Shown here: positions 42,519 to 50,713 of the stretch, piece after piece
How the letters are laid out: each line of letters starts with the position of its first letter
Position numbering within the stretch: the first letter of the stretch is position 1
Assembly: GCA_029194665.1 (NCBI GenBank)
Contig: JARFXO010000004.1
Location: forward strand, 62,001-126,000
DNA: 64,000 nt
From: Nitrospira sp.
GTDB lineage: Bacteria; Nitrospirota; Nitrospiria; Nitrospirales; Nitrospiraceae
Direction: 5' to 3'
Program-made: the position numbers and the translations under genes
Notes under the pieces: generated by a model
Databases searched by the model: none
What the model was told of the DNA's origin: nothing
What the model saw: only the letters and a program-made list of their open reading frames with translations

Positions 42519-42857
42519 TCAAGCGCCGGTATCATCTCGGCGGCCCAGTCGTTCGCCGAGCTCTTGTAGGTCGGGCCAGGCGATCTTGTTGTTGATAGGG
42601 TGGGTGCCGAATTGACTCGCATCGGCTCCAACTACCTCGGTTAATTCCCGCGAGCTTGTGGAGGCGTCGCATGGGAACAGCGTGGTCGTGACGCGATACC
42701 CATCTGGCTCCCCATCGTAATGGTCTGGGGAGTAATCGAGATGTTGGCAACCTCTTTGGAATAGGGACCAAAGCCGGTCAGCTCTCCGTTCATACCCATG
42801 ATGTATTACTTTGTTGGTCGGACAAAGTTCTACATCCGCTCTTGCGTAAAGGTACAT
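42519..42857 (-). CDS. hypothetical protein
   Basis: This 112-aa frame starts 7 nt after the stop of the upstream gene, which suggests translational coupling. The sequence is soluble, with a central stretch DYSPDHYDGEPDGYRVTTTL and a C-terminal helix. No family is recognised. The ribosome site is weak. Confidence 0.5.
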   Translation of the reverse strand: MYLYARADVELCPTNKVIHHGYERRADRLWSLFQRGCQHLDYSPDHYDGEPDGYRVTTTLFPCDASTSSRELTEVVGADASQFGTHPINNKIAWPDLQELGERLGRRDDTGA

Positions 42858-42864
42858 CGTATAG

Positions 42865-43125
42865 TCATGGAGTGGATGTCAGACATGCGTTGGCCTCCTC
42901 GCGCATGACCCGGTCGAATTCTTCGGCTATCTCGACGGTATAGCAGTCGGCCGTGTAGTGCATCGGATCGGCGCAGAGACAGCGATCCCCGAAGACACAG
43001 CCGATCGTAAAATCAGCATCGTGGTCATCATGAAGAGCTTCGCCTTCTGTGATGTCGTCATCACCGTTACCCCCTGTCAGATCGTCATAGACTTCCAGCT
43101 GCAACTGATCGTTGATCGGTGGCAT
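42865..43125 (-). CDS. small acidic cysteine-containing protein
   Basis: This 86-aa protein is very acidic (LTGGNGDDDITEGEALHDDH) and has three clustered cysteines (GCVFGDRCLCADPMHY) plus a fourth in TADCYTVEI, a possible small metal site. GAGGAGGTT precedes the ATG. It lies 27 bp after the RNase H gene in the same operon. Its family is unknown; an acidic DNA-mimic role is only a speculation. Confidence 0.6.
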   Translation of the reverse strand: MPPINDQLQLEVYDDLTGGNGDDDITEGEALHDDHDADFTIGCVFGDRCLCADPMHYTADCYTVEIAEEFDRVMREEANACLTSTP

Positions 43126-43152
43126 CTGAACCTCCTCACTGAGGTGCGAGGC

Positions 43153-43929
43153 TTAGCGGAATAAGTCGACCGGAAACCTGGGGTAAAAGGACCCGGTTTC
43201 AGCAGCGGTGCGGGCGACACGGTCCACGCGGCTGTTCCCTGGCTCGCCGCTGTGTGCTTTGATTTTTGTCCAGGCGATTGAGACGAAGGACTGTTGAACG
43301 GTGTGGCGGTACCGATGAGTCAGCGGAGTGGACGTCCGCCACGTGCCTTCAGCCCAGTGCTTCAGGCCCATGTAATCGAACCTGATCTCAACGGTCTTGC
43401 AGTTATGGAAATGACACCAGTCGATCGCTTTTTCGACGGCATGACATTCGCCCGCAATGTTCCGAATCTTGAGCGCGTCCGCGTCTGAGAAGCAGCCCGC
43501 CATCCCATCGATCGGAGCGCCATCGCGCCACACCTCGAATGCCCAACCGATGGCCGCGTGGTCGTCCTGATGCTCAATGTAGGAGCCATCCACATAGATG
43601 ACTGTCGTGCCGGGCTCTTGCTCGATCGTCATGCGTGAGGTCGATGGAGCTTGGGGAACGATCGTGCGTCCCTTGAAGAGTTGCTCGATCTGTTGCCAGA
43701 AATCGAGTGGCCAGGTTTGGCCATCGGCGACGAGCGAATGGCCTTTCTTGCCGACATAGACTGTGGCGTCGAACCGCATATTGGTCTGGGGTTGGAGGAC
43801 CACCATCTTCTGTCCGTATTGGATGGCTTTCCCCATCTCGGCATAGATGTCGGCGTCTGCCAGAGTCGAGATGAACGCGAGAGTCGCCGTCTGGGCTTCT
43901 TCGGTCGCCGCGATTAGCGCAGGTGTCAT
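43153..43929 (-). CDS. RNase H-domain protein
   Basis: This 258-aa protein has a C-terminal ribonuclease HI domain (about 108-242) with all four acidic catalytic residues: Asp114 (YVDGSY), Glu161 (AGECHA), Asp185 (IRFDYMG) and Asp236 (RVDRVAR), plus KAHSGEPGNSRVD, the family's late histidine loop. The N-terminal 105 residues are a separate domain with no known match. RNase H removes RNA from RNA-DNA hybrids and could process primers or R-loops on the element. The ATG at 43929 has GGAGGATACC upstream; a hairpin lies 43 nt before it. Confidence 0.85.
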   Translation of the reverse strand: MTPALIAATEEAQTATLAFISTLADADIYAEMGKAIQYGQKMVVLQPQTNMRFDATVYVGKKGHSLVADGQTWPLDFWQQIEQLFKGRTIVPQAPSTSRMTIEQEPGTTVIYVDGSYIEHQDDHAAIGWAFEVWRDGAPIDGMAGCFSDADALKIRNIAGECHAVEKAIDWCHFHNCKTVEIRFDYMGLKHWAEGTWRTSTPLTHRYRHTVQQSFVSIAWTKIKAHSGEPGNSRVDRVARTAAETGSFYPRFPVDLFR

Positions 43930-43972
43930 GGTATCCTCCTGTTGTCTAAGCAATCACGGAGATTGACACCAT

Positions 43973-43987
43973 GCCCGCGCAGCGGGC
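43973..43987 (-). promoter_or_regulatory. leader hairpin
   Basis: GCCCGC-GCA-GCGGGC lies 43 nt upstream of the RNase H start codon at 43929; only the loop differs from the 41853 copy. Confidence 0.6.
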
Positions 43988-43992
43988 CTTGA

Positions 43993-44069
43993 GTCGTCCT
44001 CACGAGCCGTTGATGTAGACATGACAAGCTTCTCGAGGGGAAGGTCTGGAGCCGGCTCGTGGGGACGAC
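43993..44069. repeat. 17-bp imperfect inverted repeat
   Basis: Arms GTCGTCCTCACGAGCCG (43993-44009) and CGGCTCGTGGGGACGAC (44053-44069) match at 16 of 17 positions around a 43-bp centre. It lies in the leader region of the RNase H operon, beside a leader hairpin. Confidence 0.7.
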
Positions 44070-44084
44070 GGCTCCGTAGCGGTC

Positions 44085-44231
44085 TCACCACCTAGGCGAG
44101 CCGACTAGTGATGTAACCGAGGGCGGAAGAGAGGGCAGTAATCCAGCGATCGATTCGGCCAGGTGGAATACATCCTCGATGCTGCAGGCAGCGAACTTGT
44201 CAGCCACCAAAGAGTACGTGAAGACTCCCAT
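44085..44231 (-). CDS. small hypothetical protein, overlapping
   Basis: This 48-residue frame starts inside the end of the upstream gene (ATG overlapping its last codons) and reads SIEDVFHLAESIAGLLPSLP. The overlap suggests coupling. No family is recognised, and the frame could be chance. Confidence 0.35.
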   Translation of the reverse strand: MGVFTYSLVADKFAACSIEDVFHLAESIAGLLPSLPPSVTSLVGSPRW

Positions 44232-44547
44232 CGGCCTGATACGCCACTGTCTTATTGCCCACATCCTGATTCTGGTCGTTCTGGACGCTCTTGAGCATGA
44301 TTGATGGAACGGAGATGCCAAGTTCGGTCAGCTTGTCCTGAAAATACTCGACCGATTGTGTGCCTTGAAAAGGCAGGTTCTCGTCATCGAGATTGGAGTA
44401 CAGATAGGGCGAGGAGTCTTCATCTGGACAAGTCTTGGGGTCTTGAGAGGAAACAGTCATGAAAACGTATTGGAGCGGACGGTCCCATCCGAGGTCCACC
44501 GTGACCGGTCTCCCATTCAGTGCGGTCTGAAATATGTGATGGCTCAT
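44200..44547 (-). CDS. hypothetical protein
   Basis: This 115-aa soluble protein starts at an ATG with CCGGAGGAGATT upstream. The start (HHIFQTALNGRPVTVDLGWD) and the pattern GRPVTVDLGWDRPLQYVFMT look like a compact beta-rich protein. Its C-terminus reads VAYQADGSLHVLFGG. It resembles small proteins common on plasmids of this kind, but no family is named. Confidence 0.65.
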   Translation of the reverse strand: MSHHIFQTALNGRPVTVDLGWDRPLQYVFMTVSSQDPKTCPDEDSSPYLYSNLDDENLPFQGTQSVEYFQDKLTELGISVPSIMLKSVQNDQNQDVGNKTVAYQADGSLHVLFGG

Positions 44548-44674
44548 AATCTCCTCCGGATCTCAATCGCAGAATTCGTGCTGCCGAAATTCCCGTACCG
44601 TAAACATGGTCGGTGCTGGAGAGGATCACACGTCATGCCGTAATATTGGAATCTTCCCGAGACAGGATCGCAGT

Positions 44675-44944
44675 CTACTTCGTAGGGCTATGAGGTGAAG
44701 ATCCTTGGAATGATGGCTGACAGAGGGGGTTCAGAATCCCTGGATCGGCCATGATGTCTGCCCGTGGGATCCGTACAGGATTGTTTGGATCGATCACGAC
44801 GAACTCAAAATCAAACCAGGGTTGAAGCGCGTCTTCGGCGTGAATGCGGCGGGCTTCACTGACCGTATACCCTTCCTGCTCAAAGGCTTTCCGAAGCGTA
44901 CTGCGGGCCAAGGCGTCTTCATCGAGGATGAGAATTTTTGCCAT
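44675..44944 (-). CDS. short receiver-domain-like protein
   Basis: This 89-aa protein begins like a response-regulator receiver domain: KILILDEDALARSTLRKAFE with the acidic pocket, then GYTVSEARRIHAEDAL and FVVIDPNNP with the expected phosphoacceptor Asp. After this the family pattern stops; the conserved Thr/Ser and Lys strands and the last helices are missing or altered. Full receivers have about 115-120 residues. It could be an atypical stand-alone regulator or a truncated remnant. The ATG has CAGGAGGTGCC upstream. Confidence 0.7.
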   Translation of the reverse strand: MAKILILDEDALARSTLRKAFEQEGYTVSEARRIHAEDALQPWFDFEFVVIDPNNPVRIPRADIMADPGILNPLCQPSFQGSSPHSPTK

Positions 44945-45122
44945 GAGGCACCTCCTGGTGCAACGCAACGAGAGGAGTCTGTACTGAAGATCTACGAGAT
45001 GGAAGGATTGTGGCGGTCAGTGCCTATGTTGAGGACGCCCTGCTCGTATCGACATCTGGCCGGGTGGTGTTCGTGCTCCCAAGGTGGGTCTGTTATCCCA
45101 TCTGTTGTACGTGTCAGACGAT

Positions 45123-45308
45123 TTACCGCGATCCGGTATCGTGAAGATGGCGTCTGTTCGGCCGGATCTTCCTGAGGAACGGGTTTAGCTCGATGTACAT
45201 TGGGCGATGCCGCAAATACGAAGAACGGAATTTCCGAACGAGGATGCTCATGCCGTTAACGATTCCGATCACAGCGACGACAACTCCAAGCACGATCAAG
45301 GAATTCAT
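45123..45308 (-). CDS. small membrane protein
   Basis: This 61-aa protein has one N-terminal membrane helix (NSLIVLGVVVAVIGIVNGMSI) and a very basic tail (RKFRSSYLRHRP, FLRKIRPNRRHL). A strong ribosome site (AAAGGAGGAATCTC) precedes the ATG. Its function is unknown. Confidence 0.6.
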   Translation of the reverse strand: MNSLIVLGVVVAVIGIVNGMSILVRKFRSSYLRHRPMYIELNPFLRKIRPNRRHLHDTGSR

Positions 45309-45399
45309 GAGATTCCTCCTTTCTGGATCACATGCGCCTCATTGATGAGCTGCTATCGAGGTCTTATCGGATGGCTGTCGGCCATGGCCGGCCCGGTTA

Positions 45400-45717
45400 T
45401 TATGTGGATGGAAGAAGTGAGGCGGCGTCTGTGGTGCGAGGGAGGTCGAAGTATCGATCAAGCTTCCCGAGTTCTCGATAACGTTCTTTCATGCGTACGA
45501 AACCGAAACTGTAGAACCAGCTCCAGGCGTTGTGGGTATGAACGAGATCGCGCACAACTGGGACCAGTCGTAAGGCTTGGGCACGTGTGGGGAGGGGGCC
45601 GACGAGCAAGCCGAATCGGCCCATGTCGTAGACCGAGCAGTCATAGGAGTCGGGGTCCTCTTCGAGGTGCTCCTCGTGACAATCGAGGAGGACGCGACAG
45701 AGTTTGGGAGTCGGCAT
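45400..45717 (-). CDS. hypothetical protein
   Basis: This 105-aa protein is soluble. The pattern SYDCSVYDMGRFGLLVGPLP, then a helix RAQALRLVPVVRDLVH, then WSWFYSFGFVRMKERY is protein-like, but no family is recognised. The start (ATG 45717) lies 35 nt after the macro-domain gene, so the two are probably in one operon. Confidence 0.55.
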   Translation of the reverse strand: MPTPKLCRVLLDCHEEHLEEDPDSYDCSVYDMGRFGLLVGPLPTRAQALRLVPVVRDLVHTHNAWSWFYSFGFVRMKERYRELGKLDRYFDLPRTTDAASLLPST

Positions 45718-45752
45718 ACCCGTCGCTTCGTGAAGATCAGGTGTTGGCTAGG

Positions 45753-46193
45753 TTATGCCTTGGACGGAGACAGGATCACGAACCGGTCATCCCAGCGCGC
45801 AGACAGAATGGGGTGGACAGCATCCCAGTGCAGTTGGCCTAGGCCACACCCCAAGCGCACCGTATAGACGTCCTTGAGTCCCATGTTGTTCACATAGCGG
45901 AGGAGTTCGTCTGCTGATTGGGTGATGAGAGCGAGGGGGCTTGGTTCAAACGGATCATCTTTGGTAGGTATTGAGAAAATCCGATGGTCCGGAAACGCAT
46001 AGACGTGATTGCCAGAACGAGAGAGCAATTCGCCGAGTTGACGAGGAAGAGTGGGGAAACGAAGCGCGGCCACCTTGGCGAGCCCTGCACCCATCACGGC
46101 CTCGCCCGAACGAGAGACCCTCCCATTTGTGGTGATGCCAATATATGCTCCCGTACTCCAGAATTCCCAGAGATCGCCGGTCTGTTCGCGCAT
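45753..46193 (-). CDS. macro-domain-like ADP-ribose-binding protein
   Basis: This 146-aa protein has the macro-domain pattern: ITTNGRVSRSGEAVMGAGLAK in the ADP-ribose loop region, ALRFPTLPRQLGELL, then VRLGCGLGQLHWD and VHPIL near the end. The family binds or hydrolyses ADP-ribose groups on nucleic acid or protein. No DarT-like toxin lies next to it. A hairpin lies 39 nt upstream of its ATG, which has AGGAGGAGCT upstream. Confidence 0.75.
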   Translation of the reverse strand: MREQTGDLWEFWSTGAYIGITTNGRVSRSGEAVMGAGLAKVAALRFPTLPRQLGELLSRSGNHVYAFPDHRIFSIPTKDDPFEPSPLALITQSADELLRYVNNMGLKDVYTVRLGCGLGQLHWDAVHPILSARWDDRFVILSPSKA

Positions 46194-46232
46194 AGCTCCT
46201 CCTATTGCTCTTTCATAACACGAGGGTGTGTG

Positions 46233-46246
46233 CCCGGCAACGGGCC
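46233..46246 (-). promoter_or_regulatory. leader hairpin
   Basis: GCCCG-GCAA-CGGGC, a 5-bp stem with a 4-nt loop, lies 39 nt upstream of the macro-domain start at 46193. A variant of the GCCCGC type. Confidence 0.5.
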
Positions 46247-46259
46247 AAATGGTGGGAGT

Positions 46260-46532
46260 TCAAGGTAGGACGTGTGAGGCCAGCGACAACAGTTTGGCGC
46301 CAATGAGGGCACATAGAGCACAAGCGATGAGTCCCAGGAGGGGGTGTAATGGACTCACGCCATTGATGATCCGGAGCAAGAGGAGACAGAAAATGGCGAG
46401 GATGGTAAGGCCGGCCACGATGAGGGTTCCTGCAAAGAGCCATCGAATCAGGGTGTTCAAGCCATGCTCGAGGGATTGTCCCAATGGTACTGGTTGGAGT
46501 CGTTCTGATGCGCGGCGGCCAGTGGTCTGCAT
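46260..46532 (-). CDS. small two-helix membrane protein
   Basis: This 90-aa protein has two hydrophobic segments (WLFAGTLIVAGLTILAIFCL and LLGLIACALCALIGAKLLSL) and a basic N-terminus. AAGGAACAGCCC precedes the ATG at 46532. No family is recognised. Confidence 0.55.
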   Translation of the reverse strand: MQTTGRRASERLQPVPLGQSLEHGLNTLIRWLFAGTLIVAGLTILAIFCLLLLRIINGVSPLHPLLGLIACALCALIGAKLLSLASHVLP

Positions 46533-46666
46533 GGGCTGTTCCTTATATCGGCCATGACTGCTTGAAAACAGATTTGAGCGCCAAGCGCCGCTCGTTCTTC
46601 GATCGTCAACGGAGTGAGATAAGGAGCCAGGACATCTTCGATGTCATCGAGGTGGCCTAAGTGGAG

Positions 46667-46927
46667 TCAATGACAGCTCTTCGAACGGTCCGGTTGGCCA
46701 TTAGGCAACCATTCCGGGATTCTGACAAAAACTCCCGTTTCGAGAGCCTGCATGACATCGTCAGTGTCGGGATCTGTGAAGGAGTGTCCTCGCTTGGAGA
46801 AGCGAAACCGGTACTCATTGATTGTAATGATGCGGTTGTTCCTGAGTTGACGTGCGATCATCGCATGGAGCCGTTCGATCGGAGTCGCTATCACGTTGAG
46901 TGGAACTGCTGTTGTGGTTTCATTCAT
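46667..46927 (-). CDS. small hypothetical protein
   Basis: This 86-aa soluble protein reads IATPIERLHAMIARQLRNNR, then YRFRFSKRGHSFTDPDTDDV. The ATG at 46927 has GAGGCTCACGG upstream; a TTG start 24 nt earlier is possible. After its stop the same frame stays open for about 40 codons. No family is recognised. Confidence 0.5.
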   Translation of the reverse strand: MNETTTAVPLNVIATPIERLHAMIARQLRNNRIITINEYRFRFSKRGHSFTDPDTDDVMQALETGVFVRIPEWLPNGQPDRSKSCH

Positions 46928-46955
46928 TCCGTGAGCCTCGTCTAGGAACAATGAA

Positions 46956-46977
46956 GCCCCTGATCGTTCCCAGGGGC
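46956..46977. terminator. hairpin after SSB1
   Basis: Arms GCCCCTG (46956-46962) and CAGGGGC (46971-46977) lie between the SSB1 gene (minus) and the next minus-strand gene. It may act as a terminator for SSB1 or as a leader hairpin of the 46927 gene. No strong T run follows. Confidence 0.4.
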
Positions 46978-47068
46978 AAGGGGGCGGTAATACAGCCGGA
47001 GCCGCTTCGGCGTGTAGATACCCTGAACTTGGAAGCAGTGAACCTCAGGGTATCTCGTCGTCCACAAA

Positions 47069-47485
47069 CTATGCGCTGTGATTTCTGCCTGCACGGACTA
47101 TTGTGTATTCAAAGCCGGCGATCTCATGTTTCCGGCCTTTCTTGTTCTCCTTGCCTTCCCACTCCTGGTAGTCCAGGGCGCCATTCACCTTGATCTGGTC
47201 GCCTTTCCTGAGCTCTTGCGCGGCCTTTTCTGCGGTTTCTCCGCGGAAGACCACGTCAACCCAGTTGGTTTTCTTGACGAGCTGCTGTGTGTCGTCGAGC
47301 CAGCTCCGGTGCGAAGCCAGCGACACGCGCACGATCGCCTTCTTGGTGCCGCTCAAATACTCGAGTACGGCATCTTTGCCTAACTGCCCGCCGATCTCGA
47401 TCTTGTTGATGTCGTTGTAGGGCTTGGGAGGTATTTGCTGATGTGGGGTGGATTCGTTGGATGCGGCTCGTGCAGCAGTGGTCAT
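47069..47485 (-). CDS. single-stranded DNA-binding protein, SSB-like 1
   Basis: This 138-aa protein has the OB-fold pattern of bacterial SSB: NKIEIGGQLGKDAVLEYL, KAIVRVSLASHRSWL, TNWVDVVFRGETAEKAAQEL and KGDQIKVNGALDYQEWEG. There is no acidic C-terminal DDDIPF-type tail, so it may not recruit host proteins as core SSB does. The ATG at 47485 has AAGGAGGAAATC upstream; a hairpin lies 73 nt before it. Confidence 0.85.
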   Translation of the reverse strand: MTTAARAASNESTPHQQIPPKPYNDINKIEIGGQLGKDAVLEYLSGTKKAIVRVSLASHRSWLDDTQQLVKKTNWVDVVFRGETAEKAAQELRKGDQIKVNGALDYQEWEGKENKKGRKHEIAGFEYTIVRAGRNHSA

Positions 47486-47558
47486 GATTTCCTCCTTGGA
47501 ACACGTTGTGAAGCTGCGCTGTCCTCTGTGTTGCGAACTGTCATTGAGGGAGTGCAAT

Positions 47559-47573
47559 GCCCGCGGAGCGGGC
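47559..47573 (-). promoter_or_regulatory. leader hairpin
   Basis: GCCCGC-GGA-GCGGGC lies 73 nt upstream of the SSB1 start at 47485; identical to the copies at 41853 and 58192. Confidence 0.65.
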
Positions 47574-47619
47574 CTGGGTTTGATCGAATGTCTGAACCAT
47601 TCGTCGCAGCGATGGCGTG

Positions 47620-48111
47620 TCAAAGTTGTGGGTCATTAGGGATGACATAGCCGTCACTCCGAATGAGTCGTGTTTCTGGGCTGGTGGGGGTGACCGTCGA
47701 AGGGGCCAGTCGGAGGTCGGCGATCTGCAACGGCCCCATGACAAATGGCCGATTGGGATAGTCGACTTGGATAGCGTGTAACAACGTGTCGGCTGGAATT
47801 GAGCTGTTGATGAGAATCACGTGTTTTTCAGCTCGATCGGTGAATCGTACGTGCCAGCCTTGCACACTGGGAACGTAGAAAGGCATGGCATCGTGAAGAG
47901 GCATCCCGGGATCCTTGGTAACCTCCTCAAGTTGTTCAGTCTCCTGTCGTTCAGGAATCGACTGAGGTCGGTTAGATGCCTCCAAGACGGCACGTAACCC
48001 TTGGTAGATCCGTTTGGCCGCGTCCGACCAGTTCGGATTGAGCGGAAGTCCACGGAAGGCGGCTTGAGAGGCTTTGTGTTCATCGTGACTTAAGAGACGG
48101 TCAACAGGCAT
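47620..48111 (-). CDS. hypothetical protein
   Basis: This 163-aa soluble protein has a helical first half (SDAAKRIYQGLRAVLEASNR) and a beta-type second half (HVRFTDRAEKHVILINSSIP, NRPFVMGPLQIADLRL). It lies 86 bp after the helicase gene on the same strand. No family is recognised. Confidence 0.6.
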   Translation of the reverse strand: MPVDRLLSHDEHKASQAAFRGLPLNPNWSDAAKRIYQGLRAVLEASNRPQSIPERQETEQLEEVTKDPGMPLHDAMPFYVPSVQGWHVRFTDRAEKHVILINSSIPADTLLHAIQVDYPNRPFVMGPLQIADLRLAPSTVTPTSPETRLIRSDGYVIPNDPQL

Positions 48112-48197
48112 GACGGTGTCCTGGTTGATGAGCGGATTCGTTGCATAGGGGAATCACTCGTCGACACCGTTGGGTCATCAGAGACGCCATCTTTTTT

Positions 48198-50636
48198 TTA
48201 GACGGCTTGGAGGCGGTTTCGTTGATGATTGATCTGGGTCAGGACTGCGGTGAGGCTGGCATCGGATTGGAAAATGGATGCGCCGATATGCATGTTCAGT
48301 GCGGGAAGGACGGAACAGGCGGATACAGCGACCCCGTCTTCTTTTGCGATGGAGATACATTCCCACAAAATGGGTTCTGGACTGTGTTGCAATTGGGCCA
48401 AGGCCTCACCGTGTCCAATGACAATGAGTTTCCCTTTGGCCCGGGTGATCGCGACATTGATCAGTAGATGGGGGCAGGCATCTGCGAACTGACTGCCGAG
48501 CATCGAGCGAGTAATGTTTTCAGTATTGACCGTATCGAAAATCAGGATGTCGCTGGCTCGGCCTTGAAATCGATGCACCGTCCCGACTCGTACCTGGTCT
48601 TGGAGTCCTTCATGCCGGACGATCCGCTCGATGAGGTCGACTTGGGCGCGGTAGGGGGTAATGATGCTGACTCCTGGGAGTGGGTCGGGCACATTCAACG
48701 CTTGTTTCGCCAGCCGTACGGCGAGGAGAGCGTGATAGACGTTGAAGGGCGAGCCTTTCGGATCTCGAAGGGTGACAGGTTGGGCCTGGGTCGTATCGAT
48801 GAAGATCAAGGCTTCTCCCGGAGCTGGGGCGTGAGCCGTCAGTGATTCGCGCATGCTCTCCAGGTTGGGAGCCGATTCGTAGCGGAGTCCGGCTCTGGCG
48901 TACAGTCGGCTGGCCACACGAGCAATATGGGGATGCATGCGGTATTGTGTGCTGAGGGCCACGACGCGGGGATCGTTCCCAGAGGAAATCTGAGCCAGTC
49001 GGTAGATGCAACGCGCGAGCCACTGTTTGGTGGCTTCGGTATGTACCGTGGCGATGGGTGGAAGTTGCAGAAAGTCTCCCACGACGATCACCCGCTTGTT
49101 GGCGAGACAGGCTGCGGCAAAGATTGCCGGGGCGATGCCCATACTGGCTTCTTCGATGATCACGGTGTCGAATCGCTGATGTTCGAGGAGCCGGGACGTG
49201 TAGCTTCGGGTCAGGGTTGTGGCGACAATCGGAGCGTTGTGTATTAACAATTCTTCTGTGCGGCTCAGTCTTTGCTCGATCGTCCGCAGTTTCTTCTCCA
49301 GCTCCTCTTTTATTTTCGTGAATTGTGTCTGGATCGTGGTGAGTTCTGCCGTGGTCCAAATGTTGGCGTCCCATGCGACTGGTTGGGACAGACGCTCTAA
49401 GGTCGCAATGTGGTTGGCGGTCCACGGGAATTTCGTGTCCAGGGTCTTCTGGACTTCAGTCAGTCGTTCTTGATCGCGTTGCTGACTTCCTGACAACCGA
49501 TGAAACTGGTCGAGGAGCTGGTGTCGTGTGGGCCGTTTCAGGATCCGGAGCACTGGGGGCAGGGCATCTATCTCCTGAATCTCGTGATTGATATCGTTGA
49601 GCGTGAGTTGTCGTTCTTCGATCGTGTGTTGGAGGACACGGCTCGCCTTCTCTGATTCCATGCGCTCGTGCTGGAGTGCTCGAATGGTGGTTTGCGCACG
49701 ATCGTACTCGGTCAGGACGGTGAGACAGGATTCAATAGTCTTGAGGTCCTGGTCCAGATCGTTGACCTGGTTTCGGATCTGACCGGCTTCTGTTTCCAGG
49801 GGAACGTTGTACGCGATCGTCAACGCTTCCAAATTCACCATCTGTGATCGATCGCTGCTATCCGGGCTTGGGCTGCCTAGACGGACTAAGCTGCCTTCGG
49901 TCAGTTTTGGCCGTCGGTCGAGGGTGGTATCAACGATATGATCGATCGCCGTATTGGTGGGTGAGCAGATCAAGGTCCGTTCTCCGAGGTCATTCAAGGC
50001 AAGACTGATCGTTGAGATCACTTCGCTTTTGCCGGTTCCCGGGGGGCCAATCACATAGGTCACATCCTGTTGGATGCTTTTGGTGAAGGCGTCGAGTTGT
50101 TCTGTATTGAGCGAACCGGTCGGTGTGATGGGGGTGTATGCAAGCAAGTCCGGCCGTGCTGAGGGATCGAAGGTCTTGAGCGCGAGCGACGTGCCGAATC
50201 GCTCGGTTTGCCGGCCGATCTGAATGAGTCGCTTATCGAGACTTTGTAGGAGTCGGAGTGAATCAAATGCCAGTTGGGCTTCTGGAATCTCAGGGGTCAG
50301 CTCGGCGTCGATCGCCAGAGCCAATCCATCCAAGGAAAACCCGACGACACGACAAGGGAATCGATTGGCATTCAGGACTAACGATGGATTGCCCTCGTCG
50401 AGAATTTGAGCGGGGATGGGTTCGCTCTGAAAGAGGAAATAGTTGGTGCGTCCGGACTTGTGTTGTCGCTTGCCGTCCTTCAGCGGGAGGGCGAACGTTT
50501 CCTGTCCGGATTGGGGTTTGCGACCGCTGAGTTCATCGCGAATGGCATCCCGGAAGGCTTGGAGGAGGAGTTGGAGCCGGACATGGTCTGGCTTGCCAGA
50601 TGCGCTGTCATAAAAGGCCGGCGTAGGCGCAGTCAT
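48198..50636 (-). CDS. UPF1/DNA2-like SF1 helicase/ATPase
   Basis: This 812-aa protein is a superfamily-1 (AAA_11/AAA_12) ATPase. Walker A (IGPPGTGKSE) is at about 195-205, followed by LICSPTNTAIDHIV (motif Ia). A coiled-coil insertion of about 150 residues (from about 270 to 430) precedes Walker B (VIIEEASMG), motif III (VVGDFLQLPPI), motif V (VGTVHRFQGRASDI) and motif VI (INVAITRAKGKL). It unwinds or translocates on nucleic acid. The N-terminal 170 residues are an unknown domain. The ATG at 50636 has AGAAGGAGGCTC upstream; a hairpin lies 60 nt before it. Confidence 0.9.
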   Translation of the reverse strand: MTAPTPAFYDSASGKPDHVRLQLLLQAFRDAIRDELSGRKPQSGQETFALPLKDGKRQHKSGRTNYFLFQSEPIPAQILDEGNPSLVLNANRFPCRVVGFSLDGLALAIDAELTPEIPEAQLAFDSLRLLQSLDKRLIQIGRQTERFGTSLALKTFDPSARPDLLAYTPITPTGSLNTEQLDAFTKSIQQDVTYVIGPPGTGKSEVISTISLALNDLGERTLICSPTNTAIDHIVDTTLDRRPKLTEGSLVRLGSPSPDSSDRSQMVNLEALTIAYNVPLETEAGQIRNQVNDLDQDLKTIESCLTVLTEYDRAQTTIRALQHERMESEKASRVLQHTIEERQLTLNDINHEIQEIDALPPVLRILKRPTRHQLLDQFHRLSGSQQRDQERLTEVQKTLDTKFPWTANHIATLERLSQPVAWDANIWTTAELTTIQTQFTKIKEELEKKLRTIEQRLSRTEELLIHNAPIVATTLTRSYTSRLLEHQRFDTVIIEEASMGIAPAIFAAACLANKRVIVVGDFLQLPPIATVHTEATKQWLARCIYRLAQISSGNDPRVVALSTQYRMHPHIARVASRLYARAGLRYESAPNLESMRESLTAHAPAPGEALIFIDTTQAQPVTLRDPKGSPFNVYHALLAVRLAKQALNVPDPLPGVSIITPYRAQVDLIERIVRHEGLQDQVRVGTVHRFQGRASDILIFDTVNTENITRSMLGSQFADACPHLLINVAITRAKGKLIVIGHGEALAQLQHSPEPILWECISIAKEDGVAVSACSVLPALNMHIGASIFQSDASLTAVLTQINHQRNRLQAV

Positions 50637-50696
50637 TGAGCCTCCTTCTGGGGTCCGGTCAGTGTGTGAGGGCATGATCGCGGGGCAGGAAAGGCT

Positions 50697-50713
50697 GGCG
50701 CTCGGAGAGCGCC
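50697..50713 (-). promoter_or_regulatory. leader hairpin
   Basis: GGCGCTC-GGA-GAGCGCC, a 7-bp stem with the same GGA loop as the GCCCGC copies, lies 60 nt upstream of the helicase start at 50636. Confidence 0.55.

Noticed and set aside
46533-46666. A protein-like open frame (LDDIEDVLAPYLTPL) between two minus-strand genes
   Set aside because: No start codon with a ribosome site is present, and it follows an in-frame stop. It may be read-through or a gene fragment, but cannot be supported.
48610-49425. A 271-codon minus-strand frame inside the helicase gene
   Set aside because: It is in another frame of the same strand and has an arginine/histidine/proline-rich composition typical of shadows.
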